Source of the DNA: Urechidicola croceus | GTDB taxonomy: Bacteria > Bacteroidota > Bacteroidia > Flavobacteriales > Flavobacteriaceae | Length of the DNA: 64,000 nt | NCBI RefSeq assembly: GCF_001761325.1 | Contig: NZ_CP017478.1 | Coordinates: 1,695,501-1,759,500, forward strand | Reading direction: 5' to 3' | Shown: positions 63,085 to 64,000 of the stretch, piece by piece | How positions within the stretch are numbered: the stretch's first letter is position 1 | Layout: every line of letters starts with the position of its first letter | The notes under the pieces: model-generated | What the model was told of the DNA's origin: nothing | The model's input: only the letters and a program-made list of their open reading frames with translations | Database searches by the model: none | Program-made: the position numbers and the translations under genes

Positions 63085-64000
63085 ATGAAAATAGTAAGAA
63101 CTACATATTTATCGCTTGGAAGTAACCAAGGAAACAGATTAGAACACCTTCAAAAAGCTGTGAATCTTATTGGTATTGAAGTGGGTGCAATAAAAAAAAT
63201 ATCTTCAGTTTACCAAACAAAATCTTGGGGGTTTGATAGTGATGATTTTTATAATATTTGTATTAAAGTTTCAACTAATCTTAATCCTGAAAATTTACTT
63301 TTAAAGATTCTGGCTATTGAACAAAAATTAGGCAGAATACGTTCCGAAAAAAAAGGTTATTCATCTAGAAATATAGATGTTGATATTCTACTATTTGATG
63401 ATGAAGTAATTATTTCTCAAGACCTTATGGTTCCACACCCAAGAATGCTTGAACGAAAGTTTGTAATGGTTCCTTTAACCGAAATCGCACCAAATTTTAG
63501 ACATCCTATTGAAAAACAAACTATTTTAATGTGTTTACAAAATTGTGATGATAAAAGTACGATTGAAAAAACAGATTTAACGATTGTGCGACCAGTTTCA
63601 TTGTATGAAAAATACAACTACATCGCAATTGAAGGAAATATTGGTGCTGGTAAAACTTCACTTGCCAAAATGATTGGTGACGACTTTAACGCCAAATTAG
63701 TTTTAGAACGTTTTGCAGATAATCCTTTTTTACCAAAGTATTATGCAGATATGGAAAGATATGCCTTTCCACTAGAAATGAGTTTTCTTGCAGACAGATA
63801 TAATCAGTTATCTGAGGATCTAGCTCAATTTGATTTATTTAAAAACTTTATTGTTTCAGATTACTACATTTTTAAATCTCTGATTTTCGCACAAGTTTCC
63901 TTGCAAAAAGACGAATATGCACTTTACAGAAAAATGTTTGATGTAATGTATAAAGAAATTACAAAACCTGATATCTATGTGTATTTATATCAAAATACCG
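63085..64000 (+). CDS. folK: FolK-deoxynucleoside kinase fusion (3' truncated by the window)
   Basis: At least 305 residues, open to the end of the window. Residues 1-165 are the pteridine pyrophosphokinase FolK (LSLGSNQGNR, RSEKKGYSSRNIDVDILLFDD, VPHPRMLERKFVMVPL), which acts in folate synthesis. From about residue 178 a deoxynucleoside kinase follows (YIAIEGNIGAGKTSLAKM, NPFLPKYYADMERYAFPLE). The second domain is homologous to the stand-alone kinase at 46134-46748. The join is in frame with no stop, so it is a true fusion of folate synthesis and deoxynucleoside salvage functions. Confidence 0.93.
   Translation, partial: MKIVRTTYLSLGSNQGNRLEHLQKAVNLIGIEVGAIKKISSVYQTKSWGFDSDDFYNICIKVSTNLNPENLLLKILAIEQKLGRIRSEKKGYSSRNIDVDILLFDDEVIISQDLMVPHPRMLERKFVMVPLTEIAPNFRHPIEKQTILMCLQNCDDKSTIEKTDLTIVRPVSLYEKYNYIAIEGNIGAGKTSLAKMIGDDFNAKLVLERFADNPFLPKYYADMERYAFPLEMSFLADRYNQLSEDLAQFDLFKNFIVSDYYIFKSLIFAQVSLQKDEYALYRKMFDVMYKEITKPDIYVYLYQNT

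Overview
The window is a low-GC chromosome segment from a member of the Bacteroidota, most likely a marine Flavobacteriaceae. The signs are the GntR-type xylose regulator with a periplasmic-binding-like domain, the split B12 methionine synthase, DUF5686 and PorT-like outer-membrane proteins, SAM-I and SAM-II riboswitches, A-rich translation starts, and promoters of the TTTG-N19-TAnnTTTG type in front of several genes. No species can be named from the sequence alone.

Layout. 1-7.3 kb: the end of a TRAP transporter permease, a LacI-type repressor, then a xylose operon (regulator, xylulokinase, xylose isomerase) and a sodium-coupled sugar symporter. 7.3-12 kb: a lactonase-like lipoprotein, a small outer-membrane barrel, a VOC protein, a possible gene remnant, and a two-gene operon of a double retropepsin-like protease and a protein with three glycogen-binding-type domains. 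12.02-28.04 kb: a 16-kb integrated element in the 3' end of a tRNA-Asp gene, bounded by a 21-bp direct repeat. It carries a tyrosine integrase, regulatory and replication-type genes, and a seven-gene defence operon: hsdM, HEPN protein, nucleotidyltransferase-HsdS fusion, DUF262/DUF1524 nuclease, hsdR, STAS-GHKL ATPase, DUF4325 protein. No relaxase was seen.

28-45.5 kb: tRNA-Asp, a DUF58 protein, thioredoxin, then a large sulfur and methionine block: metF, split metH (two halves separated by two small genes and heptamer repeats), ferredoxin, ferredoxin reductase, siroheme synthase, ferredoxin-type sulfite reductase with an extra C-terminal HEPN-like domain, cysH, an Rrf2 regulator, metZ and metX. 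A SAM-I riboswitch precedes metX and a SAM-II-like riboswitch precedes metK, which reads the other way. Together these genes reduce sulfate-derived sulfur to sulfide, fix it into homocysteine, methylate it with B12 and folate, and make S-adenosylmethionine.

45.5-64 kb: a deoxynucleoside kinase, membrane and soluble pyrophosphatases, a DUF5686 outer-membrane protein, pyruvate dehydrogenase E1 beta, the electron-transfer flavoprotein genes behind a strong palindrome, a nucleotide/folate operon (DUF151 nuclease, nucleoside transporter, thyA, membrane-anchored dihydrofolate reductase), an AraC regulator with a divergent secreted protein, a candidate small RNA, sppA, and a folK-deoxynucleoside kinase fusion cut by the window end.

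The most unusual material is the defence operon, where a HEPN/nucleotidyltransferase toxin-antitoxin-like pair is built into a type I restriction system by fusing the nucleotidyltransferase to HsdS.
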